From Liquorilactobacillus nagelii DSM 13675 (GTDB lineage: Bacteria > Bacillota > Bacilli > Lactobacillales > Lactobacillaceae): 64,000 bases of DNA. Both the position numbers and the translations under genes were made by a program. The notes beneath the pieces are model-generated. The model was not told the origin of the DNA and ran no database searches. It was given only the letters and a program-made list of their open reading frames with translations. Below are positions 47,025 through 55,387 of the stretch, in pieces. The stretch is from assembly GCF_019444005.1 (NCBI RefSeq), contig NZ_CP049304.1, forward strand, positions 2,423,097 through 2,487,096, given 5' to 3'. Position 1 is the first letter of the stretch; the number at the start of each line of letters is the position of its first letter.

Positions 47025-48011
47025 ATGCAAGTTGAGAAAACTTTAATTGGTAATTATCAGGGACAAGATGTTTACAGTTACAAGATTGTCAATGATCAGC
47101 AAAATTATATTGAGATTTTCTCTTATGCTGTTACTTGGCATAGCTTCGTAATGAATGGCAAAAATTTGTTGGTTCATTTTGATCAGTTGGCAGATTACTT
47201 TGGTACTCCGACATATTTATGTCAAGCAGTTGGACGAGTAGCTGGTAGAATTACAGGTGGCAAGGTAACGTTAAACAACCAAAACTTTCAGTTACCGCAA
47301 AACGAAGGAGAAAATACACTGCATGGCGGTCCAAGTGGCTTTTCTTCATATAATTGGCCAGCTAAGATTATTCAAGGTAAAGATAAAGTAGAAATTTGCT
47401 TTTCTAAAAAGATTACGTCGGCTGACGATGGGTTTCCTAATGGGTTAGACGTTGAGATAATAATTAGTTTTGACAATTTGAATCAAGTGAGAATGATCTT
47501 TAAAGGAAAAGCCAATGGAACGACTATTTTTAATCCAACTAATCATGCGTATTTTAATTTGAATGTCGAGCAAGCTAATTTGAATAACCACAAATTACAA
47601 ATTGCAAGTAGCCAGCGATTGGAACTGAATCATGCAAAACTGCCAACAGGTAAATTACTCGATAATTCTGATAGTGGTTATGATTTTTCAACTAGCAAAA
47701 ACTTACTGAAGTCTTTAACTGAAATTAAGCAAAATGAGCTTGATGATGCTTTTATTATTTCGACAAATAAAGAACAACCGGTGGCAACCCTATCTAATCA
47801 AGCAACAAATGAAAAAATTCAAATTTTTTCTAATCGGCAAGGATTGGTTGTTTATACGGCAGATTTTAATAATGATGGAGTTTTTGATGCGCTTGCTTTG
47901 GAAGCTCAGTCGCTGCCAGATGCAGTTAATCATCCTGAATGGGGAGAAAACACTGTCTTAACAGATGGTCAAAGCAGTATCGCTGAAATAGTTTATAAAT
48001 ATAGTGATTAA
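47025..48011 (+). CDS. galM: Galactose mutarotase (aldose 1-epimerase)
   Basis: A 328-residue mutarotase converting beta-galactose to the alpha form used by GalK. Motifs are GRVAGRITGGKVTLNNQNFQLP near residue 75, NTLHGGPSGF near residue 98, NPTNHAYFNLN near residue 168 and the C-terminal LALEAQSLPDAVNHPEWG with the catalytic Glu. The frame overlaps galT upstream, but the ATG at 47025 has AAGGAGG at ideal spacing. It is distinct from the three LacX-type homologues in the window. Confidence 0.93.
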   Translation: MQVEKTLIGNYQGQDVYSYKIVNDQQNYIEIFSYAVTWHSFVMNGKNLLVHFDQLADYFGTPTYLCQAVGRVAGRITGGKVTLNNQNFQLPQNEGENTLHGGPSGFSSYNWPAKIIQGKDKVEICFSKKITSADDGFPNGLDVEIIISFDNLNQVRMIFKGKANGTTIFNPTNHAYFNLNVEQANLNNHKLQIASSQRLELNHAKLPTGKLLDNSDSGYDFSTSKNLLKSLTEIKQNELDDAFIISTNKEQPVATLSNQATNEKIQIFSNRQGLVVYTADFNNDGVFDALALEAQSLPDAVNHPEWGENTVLTDGQSSIAEIVYKYSD

Positions 48012-48205
48012 AAATAGTTTAGCATAAGTTGTTTAAGTCAATTTCTAACCTAACTACCTTTTATTGGCAGAAACTGGTAAAATAGCCAAAGGTGGAAACT
48101 AAATTTCACTGGTTAGAATTAAATAAACTGAAAACTTTCTTGATTAAGGAAGCTGCAACTTAGCTTTTACTTTAATGAAGCTAATTGTTTAGGGAGGAAT
48201 TAATT

Positions 48206-49201
48206 ATGGCAATTTTAGTTCTCGGAGGAGCAGGGTACATTGGCTCACATACAGTAGATCGACTGGTAGATCGCGGCGTTGATGTCGTTGTTGTTGATAG
48301 TTTGGTTACTGGTCATCGGGCAGCTGTTAACTCCAAAGCTAAATTTTATCAAGGAGATATTGCAGATCAGCCATTTATGCGAGATGTTTTTAAAGAAAAT
48401 CCAGCAATTGATGCAGTGATTCATTTTGCAGCTTTCTCTTTAGTGGCTGAATCAATGAAAAAACCATTGAAGTATTTTGACAATAATACTAGTGGAATGA
48501 TCAAACTGCTTGAAGTGATGAATGAAGTCGGAGTTAAGAAGATTGTCTTTTCATCAACTGCAGCAACTTACGGAATTCCAGAACAAGTTCCGATTAAAGA
48601 AACCGATCCACAACAACCGATTAATCCATACGGCGAAAGCAAACTGATGATGGAAAAAATCATGCGTTGGTCGGATCAGGCATATGGCATTAAATTCATT
48701 GCTTTACGTTATTTCAATGTTGCCGGAGCAAAACCGGATGGCAGTATTGGCGAAGATCATAATCCAGAAACTCATTTGCTGCCAATTGTTTTACAAGTAG
48801 CCGCTGGTACGCGTGAAAAGCTGCAGATCTTTGGTGATGATTACGACACACCGGATGGGACAAATGTTCGCGACTATGTTCATCCATTTGATTTAGCAGA
48901 TGCACATATTTTAGCTGTTGATTATTTACGCCAAGGTCATGATAGCACGGCCTTTAACTTAGGTTCATCAACTGGTTTCTCCAATATGGAAATTTTAAAG
49001 GCTGCTCGAGAAGTAACTGGCAAACCAATTCCAGCTGAATTAGCTCCACGTCGACCAGGTGACCCTGATACCTTGATTGCTGCTTCGGACAAAGCACGGA
49101 AAGTTTTAGGATGGAAACCACAGTTCGATGATATTCATAAAATCATTGAAACTGCTTGGAAGTGGCATGCTACTCATCCAAATGGATACCAAGATCGTTA
49201 A
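48206..49201 (+). CDS. galE: UDP-glucose 4-epimerase
   Basis: A 331-residue short-chain dehydrogenase-fold epimerase. It recycles UDP-galactose to UDP-glucose. Signs are the NAD-binding [10 protein letters not shown] at residues 6-15, [12 protein letters not shown], the catalytic STAATYG serine and YGESK tyrosine-lysine near residue 150, and [17 protein letters not shown] near residue 220. The ATG at 48206 has GGGAGGAAT. A 190-base gap separates it from galM; no terminator was recognised in it, so galE may share the galKTM transcript or have its own promoter. Confidence 0.95.
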   Translation: MAILVLGGAGYIGSHTVDRLVDRGVDVVVVDSLVTGHRAAVNSKAKFYQGDIADQPFMRDVFKENPAIDAVIHFAAFSLVAESMKKPLKYFDNNTSGMIKLLEVMNEVGVKKIVFSSTAATYGIPEQVPIKETDPQQPINPYGESKLMMEKIMRWSDQAYGIKFIALRYFNVAGAKPDGSIGEDHNPETHLLPIVLQVAAGTREKLQIFGDDYDTPDGTNVRDYVHPFDLADAHILAVDYLRQGHDSTAFNLGSSTGFSNMEILKAAREVTGKPIPAELAPRRPGDPDTLIAASDKARKVLGWKPQFDDIHKIIETAWKWHATHPNGYQDR

Positions 49202-49244
49202 TTAGAACTTGCACAATTCTTAATCGATATTAAACGCTGTTTTA

Positions 49245-49287
49245 AAGCTATTTGCAATCTTGTTTTTGATTGTAAATAGCTTTTTTG
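49245..49287 (+). terminator. Terminator after galE
   Basis: A 15-base stem (AAGCTATTTGCAATC, 49245-49259, with 49268-49282, one mismatch) and a T6 run. Confidence 0.85.
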
Positions 49288-49444
49288 TGTAATTCCGTAC
49301 TAAATGCATAAAAAAACATTCTTTGACTAAATGCATTTCCTTTGTAACAGTAATTTCTTTTTGTGAAACTAATAATTATAAATAAAATGATGAATAATTA
49401 TTGAAAAAAGATAATCCGAGGACTACAATTAATTTACGAACAAA

Positions 49445-49459
49445 AGTAAACGCTTACAT
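49445..49459 (-). promoter_or_regulatory. cre site upstream of the zinc dehydrogenase
   Basis: Minus strand ATGTAAGCGTTTACT fits WTGNAANCGNWNNCW at every position. It lies about 20 bases before the start codon, between promoter and ribosome site, so CcpA would act as a roadblock or repressor. Confidence 0.75.
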
Positions 49460-49480
49460 AGATGCAGGAGGATGATAGTT

Positions 49481-50551
49481 ATGAAAGCAGCAAGAATTTA
49501 TGGTCAAAAAGATATTCGAATTGAAGATATTGAAATTGCTGATCCTAAGCAGGACCAAGTTCAAATAAAAGTTAAATATTGCGGGATTTGTGGTAGTGAC
49601 TTGCATGCTTACCTAGAGGGATGGGGGTTGCCAACACAACCACATCCATTGACGAAACGGACTGTTCCGGTAACATTAGGCCACGAGTTTTCTGGTGAAG
49701 TTGTTAAGGTCGGCAGTAAAGTTACAACACTTAAAGTTGGTGATCATGTTGCAGTTGAGCCATTAATTGCTTGTGGCAAGTGCGAAAACTGTCGTAAAGG
49801 TGATTATAATTTTTGTAATCGGGTTCAAGCAGAAGACGGAGCAGGAAATTTTCTTGGCTTTTCCGATGATGGTGGATTTGCGGAATATGCTAATATTAAA
49901 GAAATTTTTGCACAAAAAATGCCTGAAGGTCTGAGCTATGAATTAGGAGCTTTAGCTGAACCGACAGCAGTTGTTTTTGAAGCGATAAAAAAATGTGGTT
50001 TACGTGCTGGACAGGATGTAGCGATCGAAGGTGCTGGTCCAATTGGACTTTTAACAGCTCTCTTGGCTAAAAGCGCGGGGGCAAATCATGTGTTTATTAT
50101 TGATTTGGCCCAAGTGCGGCTAGACAAAGCTAAAGAACTGGGCTTCAAACATGTATTAAGCCCAGCAGATGGGGATGTTGTTGCGGCGGTTAAAAAGATT
50201 TGTCCGAATGGTGTCGATGTTGCTTTTGAAGCAGCTGGAGTTCAACCGACTTTTGATACCGCACTCAAGTTAGTCAAAAGGACAGGAATTTTGCAGATTG
50301 TCGCTTTATTTGGCAAACCAATTACAGTTGATTTGACTAATGATGTAATTATGCAAGGAATTGATATCTACACAACACTTTGCTACAACAATTCTTTCCG
50401 ACAAGTATTGGGAATTTTGAATAATAATCGTGAATTATTTAGTCAAGTTGTTACTAAGAAAATTAGTTTGGATAATTTGTTGGAAAAAGGTATCAAAGCC
50501 TTATCAACTGATAAAGAGCAAGTGAAGATCATGGTCTCTCCTGAAATGTAA
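49481..50551 (+). CDS. Zinc-dependent medium-chain dehydrogenase (2,3-butanediol dehydrogenase-like)
   Basis: A 356-residue NAD(P)-dependent dehydrogenase. The catalytic zinc ligands lie in YCGICGSDLH near residue 36 and LGHEFSGEV near residue 70. The structural zinc site is CGKCENCRKGDYNFC near residue 98. The Rossmann motif is AIEGAGPIGLLTALLA near residue 180. The sequence is closest in style to (R,R)-butanediol dehydrogenases. A polyol dehydrogenase such as galactitol-1-phosphate dehydrogenase is the alternative, given the galactitol-type PTS 500 bases downstream. The ATG at 49481 is preferred over 49472, which abuts the ribosome site. It is followed by its own terminator. Confidence 0.83.
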   Translation: MKAARIYGQKDIRIEDIEIADPKQDQVQIKVKYCGICGSDLHAYLEGWGLPTQPHPLTKRTVPVTLGHEFSGEVVKVGSKVTTLKVGDHVAVEPLIACGKCENCRKGDYNFCNRVQAEDGAGNFLGFSDDGGFAEYANIKEIFAQKMPEGLSYELGALAEPTAVVFEAIKKCGLRAGQDVAIEGAGPIGLLTALLAKSAGANHVFIIDLAQVRLDKAKELGFKHVLSPADGDVVAAVKKICPNGVDVAFEAAGVQPTFDTALKLVKRTGILQIVALFGKPITVDLTNDVIMQGIDIYTTLCYNNSFRQVLGILNNNRELFSQVVTKKISLDNLLEKGIKALSTDKEQVKIMVSPEM

Positions 50552-50583
50552 TTTGAATTTGAACGATAGATAGTTTCATTTGT

Positions 50584-50623
50584 AAGACTAGCATTCTTTT
50601 TAAATATGAATGTTAGTCTTTTT
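50584..50623. terminator. Terminator between the dehydrogenase and a small convergent gene
   Basis: The stem AAGACTAGCATTC / GAATGTTAGTCTT (one G-T pair) with a T run on the plus strand. Confidence 0.8.
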
Positions 50624-50624
50624 A

Positions 50625-50807
50625 TTATTTCCAAAAAATAAATTGAGCAATAAAAATTGAGAATACAAAAACAATTAATCCCCAAATGAAAGTTCCTGTA
50701 AAGGCCCAAATATTTATTCCTAAGAAGATACCAATCATGATGATTGCTTCTGATTTCTGTTCTCGTTTCACCAATGATGTTGAACTTTGCTTAATTTGTT
50801 TTTTCAT
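50625..50807 (-). CDS. Small membrane protein, function unknown
   Basis: A 60-residue protein. Residues 1-25 are polar and basic (MKKQIKQSS...REQKSEA). Residues 26-59 form two closely spaced hydrophobic segments ending in a Lys. The ATG at 50807 has a very good AGGAGG site, which supports expression. I recognise no family. It is alone between the dehydrogenase terminator and the PTS promoter, transcribed the opposite way to both. Confidence 0.65.
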   Translation of the reverse strand: MKKQIKQSSTSLVKREQKSEAIIMIGIFLGINIWAFTGTFIWGLIVFVFSIFIAQFIFWK

Positions 50808-50938
50808 AATGTTAAGTCCTCCTAAAGACAAAATTTTGCTAATTAATTAAATAAGTTTGAATGAGTTAAGTAGATTTAATTACTTGTAATTTATTTTAAT
50901 TATCTACAATTTCAAACAAAAAATGTTCTTTAATTGTA

Positions 50939-50967
50939 TTGACAATTACATTGTAACCGATTACTAT
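50939..50967 (+). promoter_or_regulatory. Promoter of the galactitol-type PTS operon
   Basis: TTGACA (50939-50944), 17 bases, TACTAT (50962-50967). The cre site lies between and over the -10. Downstream, AACAAAATTAAACAAAAAC (50977-50995) resembles the AAACAAA repeats ahead of lacR and may be a LacR operator. Confidence 0.75.
50951..50965 (+). promoter_or_regulatory. cre site in the PTS promoter
   Basis: TTGTAACCGATTACT fits WTGNAANCGNWNNCW fully and differs from the lacS site (44124-44138) by one base. It overlaps the spacer and -10. Confidence 0.78.
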
Positions 50968-51022
50968 AGGTTTGTGAACAAAATTAAACAAAAACAATCA
51001 TAATAAAACAGGAGGTGAAAAA

Positions 51023-51514
51023 GTGGAGACAAAGAAAAATCAGATGTTGTTCGCAAAAAAAGATGTTTTTATTTCAGATCAATCGGGGCAAAAGGGGGTA
51101 TTTGAAGAAATTTCAAAAACGTTATTGAATGAAGGATTAGTGAAAAATGAATTTTTAGAAAATTTAGTAATGCGAGAAAAAAATTTTCCAACTGGAATAG
51201 ATTTGTCTGTAGTTGACGTGGAATTTCCTAATGTAGCAATTCCACATACTGAAGGAGAATTTGTCAATGTACGACGTGTGATTCCAATAAAGTTATTAAA
51301 ACCAATAAGATTTTTTAATATGATTCAACCAGAACAGGAACTTAAAGTAAGTTTCATGTTTATGATTCTAAACAATGATCCTGAAGGACAAGCGAATGTT
51401 TTGGCACAGATTATGCAATTCTTAACTACTACATCTAAGGAAAAACTGAAAGAATTTTTTGAAATGAAAGAAACAGATGAAATATATAACTTTTTGAATA
51501 ATAATTTTGAGTAA
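51023..51514 (+). CDS. gatA: PTS EIIA component, galactitol/fructose type
   Basis: A 163-residue soluble phosphocarrier. The active-site histidine is His75 in FPNVAIPHTEGEF, and the fold is that of the mannitol/fructose IIA family. It takes phosphate from HPr and passes it to the IIB at 51535. The start is GTG with AGGAGGTG. First gene of gatA-gatB-gatC, under a cre-controlled promoter. With lacA, lacB, lacC and lacD downstream, the likely imported sugar is galactose (as galactose-6-phosphate), although galactitol or lactose cannot be excluded. Confidence 0.88.
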   Translation: METKKNQMLFAKKDVFISDQSGQKGVFEEISKTLLNEGLVKNEFLENLVMREKNFPTGIDLSVVDVEFPNVAIPHTEGEFVNVRRVIPIKLLKPIRFFNMIQPEQELKVSFMFMILNNDPEGQANVLAQIMQFLTTTSKEKLKEFFEMKETDEIYNFLNNNFE

Positions 51515-51534
51515 TAATTTAGGAGGAATGACTT

Positions 51535-51840
51535 ATGATTAAAGTTTTAGCTGCATGTGGGGCTGGAGTAAACTCGAGCCATCAAATTAAAGATGCTCTA
51601 GAAACTGAATTTAAAAATAGAGGATATGATCTGAAAGCAGATGCTGTCATGGTTAAAGACATCACAGCTGATATGATTGATAATTACGATATCTTTACGC
51701 CGATTGCTAAAACTGATTTAGGGTTTGAACCGAAAATCCCAGTTATTGATGCTGGTCCGATTTTATATCGTATTCCAACAATGGCTAAGCCGGTCTATGA
51801 CAAGATTGAGGCGGTTATCAAAGAAAAAGGTTTGAAGTAA
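51535..51840 (+). CDS. gatB: PTS EIIB component, galactitol type
   Basis: A 101-residue phosphotransfer subunit. The phosphocysteine is Cys8 in VLAACGAGVNSSH, the loop typical of the IIB of the galactitol family. It transfers phosphate from IIA to the sugar during passage through IIC. A GGAGG ribosome site is present. It sits between its IIA and IIC partners. Confidence 0.9.
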   Translation: MIKVLAACGAGVNSSHQIKDALETEFKNRGYDLKADAVMVKDITADMIDNYDIFTPIAKTDLGFEPKIPVIDAGPILYRIPTMAKPVYDKIEAVIKEKGLK

Positions 51841-51870
51841 TTTAATTTCACTTTTTAGGAGCGTGAGAAA

Positions 51871-53280
51871 ATGTTACAGACAATAATTCAAGTTTCAAAT
51901 ACGGTTTTTAAACCGATTATCAACTTGGGTGCGGCGCCGATTATGTTAATTGTTTTAACTCTGATTGCTTTGTTGTTTGGGGTTAAGTGGACGAGGGCTT
52001 TGGAAGGCGGCATTAAGTTAGCAATCGCTCTTACTGCGATTAGCGACATTATTAACATATTAACGACTGCTTATCAAGTCCCGTTAGATGCTTTTGTAAA
52101 ATCGACGGGCATTTCATTAAAGATTATCGATGTTGGCTGGGCCCCGTTGGCAACAATTACTTGGGGCTCACCTTATACGCTATTCTTTTTGCTGATTATG
52201 ATTATTGTAAATATTATTATGTTGGCTTTGAATAAAACAAACACACTTGACGTAGATATTTTTGATATTTGGCATCTTTCATTTACCGCTTTAATGGCGA
52301 TGTATTTTGGCGCTAATTTATTAGTAGCAACTATTTTAATTATCTATATTGGTGTTTTAAAAATTATCAACTCAGATTTGATGAAACCGACATTCAACGA
52401 TTTACTGGATGCGCCAGATGATAATCCGATGACTACAACACATTTAAACTATATGATGAATCCTGTTATTATGGTTTTTGATAAAATTTTCGATAATATT
52501 TTCCCATGGTTAGATAAATACGATTTTGATTCTGCTGAACTGAATAAAAAGATTGGTTTTTGGGGAAGTCATTTTGCAATTGGATGCTATTTAGGTGTTT
52601 TTGTTGGTTTAATTGGTCGTCAAGATCCAAAAGAAATTTTCACTTTAGCCTTTACTGGTGGCGTCTGCTTGGAATTGTTTAGTCAAATTGGTTCTTGGTT
52701 CATCGCTGCTGTTGAACCGTTGTCACAAGGAATTTCAGATTTTGCAACAAAACGTTTGAAAGGCCGTCGTTTTAATATTGGACTTGATTGGCCATTCGTT
52801 GCTGGACGTGCTGAAATTTGGGCAGCTGCTAACTTTTTGGCTCCAGTCATGCTGATTGAAGCATTGGTTTTGCCGGGCAATCATATCATGCCTTTAGGTT
52901 CAATTATCGCAATGGGTGTTACACCAGCTTTATTGATTGTCACTCGTGGGAAAATTATTAGAATGATTATTATTGGTGCGATTGAGATGCCAATTTTCCT
53001 GTGGGCTGGAACACTATCCTCGCCTTTCATTACTCATGTTGCAAAACAAGTTGGAGCATTTCCTTCTGGAGCAGCAGGACATCAAATTGCTGAAGCTACT
53101 AAAGAAGGTCCAATCGAACAATATTTAGCTTATTTAGTTGGTAAGGCTTCAACTGGCGAAATTTCATTTTTGATGTATGCGGCTCTTGGCTTGATTGCTT
53201 ATGGTTTGATCTTCTGGTGGTATGCAAAACAAATGAAGAAGCGCAATACAGCTTATGCAGCAGCAAAAGAAGCTAAATAG
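51871..53280 (+). CDS. gatC: PTS EIIC component, galactitol type
   Basis: A 469-residue membrane permease with about 10 hydrophobic segments. MLQTIIQVSNTVFKPIINLGAAPIML at the start and WGSHFAIGCYLGVFVGLIGRQDPKEIF near residue 230 are characteristic of the EIIC_GAT family. LAPVMLIEALVLPGNHIMPLGS near residue 330 corresponds to the substrate region. It forms the channel for the IIA and IIB before it. A 54-residue membrane protein follows directly. Confidence 0.92.
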   Translation: MLQTIIQVSNTVFKPIINLGAAPIMLIVLTLIALLFGVKWTRALEGGIKLAIALTAISDIINILTTAYQVPLDAFVKSTGISLKIIDVGWAPLATITWGSPYTLFFLLIMIIVNIIMLALNKTNTLDVDIFDIWHLSFTALMAMYFGANLLVATILIIYIGVLKIINSDLMKPTFNDLLDAPDDNPMTTTHLNYMMNPVIMVFDKIFDNIFPWLDKYDFDSAELNKKIGFWGSHFAIGCYLGVFVGLIGRQDPKEIFTLAFTGGVCLELFSQIGSWFIAAVEPLSQGISDFATKRLKGRRFNIGLDWPFVAGRAEIWAAANFLAPVMLIEALVLPGNHIMPLGSIIAMGVTPALLIVTRGKIIRMIIIGAIEMPIFLWAGTLSSPFITHVAKQVGAFPSGAAGHQIAEATKEGPIEQYLAYLVGKASTGEISFLMYAALGLIAYGLIFWWYAKQMKKRNTAYAAAKEAK

Positions 53281-53297
53281 TTAAGGATGTGTGATCA

Positions 53298-53462
53298 ATG
53301 AATCGTACAAAGGAATTAAGTCGAGTGATCAATTGGGCATTAGTAGTAATTGTGATTAATGTAATAGCCATGGCTTTTCCAAACGTTATTATCAAATCGA
53401 TTGTTACAATTGCAACACTTTATTGTAGTTATAAAGCGATTAATATCAAATATAAATTTTAA
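53298..53462 (+). CDS. 54-residue membrane protein after gatC
   Basis: A short frame MNRTKELSRVINWALVV...INIKYKF with two hydrophobic segments (about residues 11-27 and 31-45). It begins 17 bases after the gatC stop with an AAGGATGTG ribosome site and is open to the TAA at 53462. Its position at the end of the PTS operon suggests an accessory to the permease. I recognise no family, and it might be missed by standard gene calling because of its size. Confidence 0.55.
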   Translation: MNRTKELSRVINWALVVIVINVIAMAFPNVIIKSIVTIATLYCSYKAINIKYKF

Positions 53463-53508
53463 CTTTGCTTAAAATATGTAATTAATAAAACAAAAATAAA
53501 CAATTTTA

Positions 53509-53580
53509 TTGACGCGTTTTAAACAAAGTGCTAGCATTTGGCTTATTCAAACAAACAAAAGCAAACAAATAAAAGTAAAC
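53509..53580 (+). promoter_or_regulatory. lacR promoter with 14-bp direct repeats
   Basis: TTGACG (53509-53514), 17 bases, TAGCAT (53532-53537). Just downstream AAACAAACAAAAGC (53549-53562) and AAACAAATAAAAGT (53563-53576) are two head-to-tail 14-bp repeats, followed by a third AAAC. Such A-rich direct repeats are typical of DeoR-family operators, so LacR autoregulation is likely. Confidence 0.65.
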
Positions 53581-53607
53581 TTAAGTCAAATGAGAGGATG
53601 AAGAAAT

Positions 53608-54369
53608 TTGTTAAAACGCGAACGCTTAATGACTATTTTAGAAGTTGTAAATGAAAAAGGAATTGTTACTGTAAATGATTTGATTGATCAGGTGAATGTT
53701 TCAGATATGACAATTCGTCGTGACTTGGATGAACTTGCTCAAAGTGGAAAGTTAATTCGCATTCACGGCGGTGCTCAAAGTATTGAAAGCGAGGCATCAG
53801 CTGAACTTTCACATATTGAGAAAAAGGAAATTCATATTACTGAAAAAATTGCGATTGCACAAAAAGCGGCTACCTTATTAAGAAATAACGATACAGTTTT
53901 TATCGGACCAGGAACAACCCTGGAATTAATGTGCAAATATATTGAAGATGTTCAAGATTTGAGAGTTGTAACGAATAGTTTGCCAATTTTTGAAACATTA
54001 AAAGATAATCATTCAATTGAATTAACATTGATTGGTGGTACTTATCGCGAACGCTCTGGAGCATTTATTGGCGGTTTGACTAGCTCAACACTTGCACAAT
54101 TTAAATTTAATCGAGCTTTCATTGGAGTGAATGGAATTCACAATGATAGCATCATGACGGCCAGTATGGAAGAAGGCAGTTCTCAGACAATAGCTTTGAA
54201 TAATGCTACTCAGAAAATTGTTGTAGCTGATTATCACAAACTTAATAAGGATGATTTTTATAAATTCTATGATTTGTACGATATTGATTGCTTGATAACT
54301 AATAAAGAAGCCGGTGAGGAAAAGCTTAAACATTATCAGCAGTATACAGAAGTAATTGTTAGTGATTAA
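53608..54369 (+). CDS. lacR: DeoR-family repressor of the tagatose-6-phosphate genes
   Basis: A 253-residue DeoR/GlpR-type regulator. The N-terminal helix-turn-helix is [57 protein letters not shown]. The C-terminal sugar-phosphate sensor has [38 protein letters not shown] and AFIGVNGI. The start is TTG with GAGAGGATG, and the N-terminus matches the family. In lactic acid bacteria LacR responds to tagatose-6-phosphate. It heads the lacABD genes. Confidence 0.9.
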   Translation: MLKRERLMTILEVVNEKGIVTVNDLIDQVNVSDMTIRRDLDELAQSGKLIRIHGGAQSIESEASAELSHIEKKEIHITEKIAIAQKAATLLRNNDTVFIGPGTTLELMCKYIEDVQDLRVVTNSLPIFETLKDNHSIELTLIGGTYRERSGAFIGGLTSSTLAQFKFNRAFIGVNGIHNDSIMTASMEEGSSQTIALNNATQKIVVADYHKLNKDDFYKFYDLYDIDCLITNKEAGEEKLKHYQQYTEVIVSD

Positions 54370-54395
54370 AAAATTTTAGAGATGGAGGATTAGCA

Positions 54396-54824
54396 ATGAA
54401 AATCGCATTAGCAGCAGATAAAGCAGGATTTGAACTGAAAGAACACATTAAAAAGTTTTTGACAGATAAGGGATATGATGTCCTTGATTTAACGGCAGCA
54501 CCAGCAGTGGATTTTGTTGATTCATCTGTTAAACTTGCTCAGACCGTTTTGGCTAAAAAAGCTGATCGTGGAGTGATGTTTGATGAATATGGTGTCGGCT
54601 CAGCGATGGCTAGCAATAAAGTTCATGGGATGGTTACAGCAAATGTCACTGAAGAAAATACGGCCCATATGACTACGCAACATAATGGTGCAAAAGCAAT
54701 TGCTATTGGAGCTGGAATTGTTGGTCCTAAATTAGCTGAGAATATTGTAAAAGCATATTTGAGCGTTAACTATGCAGGTGGACGTCATCAAATTAGATTG
54801 GATATGCTGGAGAAAATGTACTAA
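54396..54824 (+). CDS. lacA: Galactose-6-phosphate isomerase subunit LacA
   Basis: A 142-residue protein of the RpiB/LacAB family. [21 protein letters not shown] at the start and [32 protein letters not shown] and ATVTEE-like regions follow the LacA pattern. LacA and LacB together isomerise galactose-6-phosphate to tagatose-6-phosphate. It lies 26 bases after lacR and 31 before lacB. Confidence 0.93.
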   Translation: MKIALAADKAGFELKEHIKKFLTDKGYDVLDLTAAPAVDFVDSSVKLAQTVLAKKADRGVMFDEYGVGSAMASNKVHGMVTANVTEENTAHMTTQHNGAKAIAIGAGIVGPKLAENIVKAYLSVNYAGGRHQIRLDMLEKMY

Positions 54825-54855
54825 TTAAAAATAATTTTGACGGAGGGAATAGATA

Positions 54856-55374
54856 ATGATTATTGCACTAGGAAACGATCATATTGTTACAAGTGTTAAA
54901 ATGCAGATTTCAGATTTTTTAAAAGCTAATGGACATCAAGTAATTGATGTTGGTACCTATGACAATACTCGCACGCATTATCCAATTTACGGTTTGAAAG
55001 TTGCTGATTTGGTACGTGATGGGAAAGCTGACTTAGGGGTTGTTCTTTGTGGAACAGGTGTTGGTATTTCGACAGCAGCAGATAAGAATATTGGGATTCG
55101 CGCTGCTTTGGTTGGTGATGTTGCCTCAGCAAAATACGCTAAAGAAGAATTGAATGCTAATGTGATTTCATTTGGTGGAGCAGTTGTCGGTGAACACTTG
55201 GCAGAAGATCTTGTTGCTGCATTTTTAGATGCTGAATATCATGAAACGCCAGAAAATAAGAAATTAATTGAAAAAATTAATCAAGTTGAAGAAGATAATT
55301 CTCAACAACATGATAATCCACATTTCTTTGATCATGAGTTGAAATTGTGGTCAGAAGGATACTATCACGATTAA
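54856..55374 (+). CDS. lacB: Galactose-6-phosphate isomerase subunit LacB
   Basis: A 172-residue RpiB-like subunit. [26 protein letters not shown] at the start, the catalytic-type [25 protein letters not shown] near residue 65, and a C-terminal extension ending [17 protein letters not shown] are typical of LacB. It acts with LacA. The ribosome site GGAGGGA is strong. Confidence 0.95.
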   Translation: MIIALGNDHIVTSVKMQISDFLKANGHQVIDVGTYDNTRTHYPIYGLKVADLVRDGKADLGVVLCGTGVGISTAADKNIGIRAALVGDVASAKYAKEELNANVISFGGAVVGEHLAEDLVAAFLDAEYHETPENKKLIEKINQVEEDNSQQHDNPHFFDHELKLWSEGYYHD

Positions 55375-55387
55375 GGAGGGGTAATTA

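Noticed and set aside
53541..53580. CRISPR-like repeat array
   Set aside because: Only two and a half 14-bp units without spacers; better read as regulator-binding repeats.
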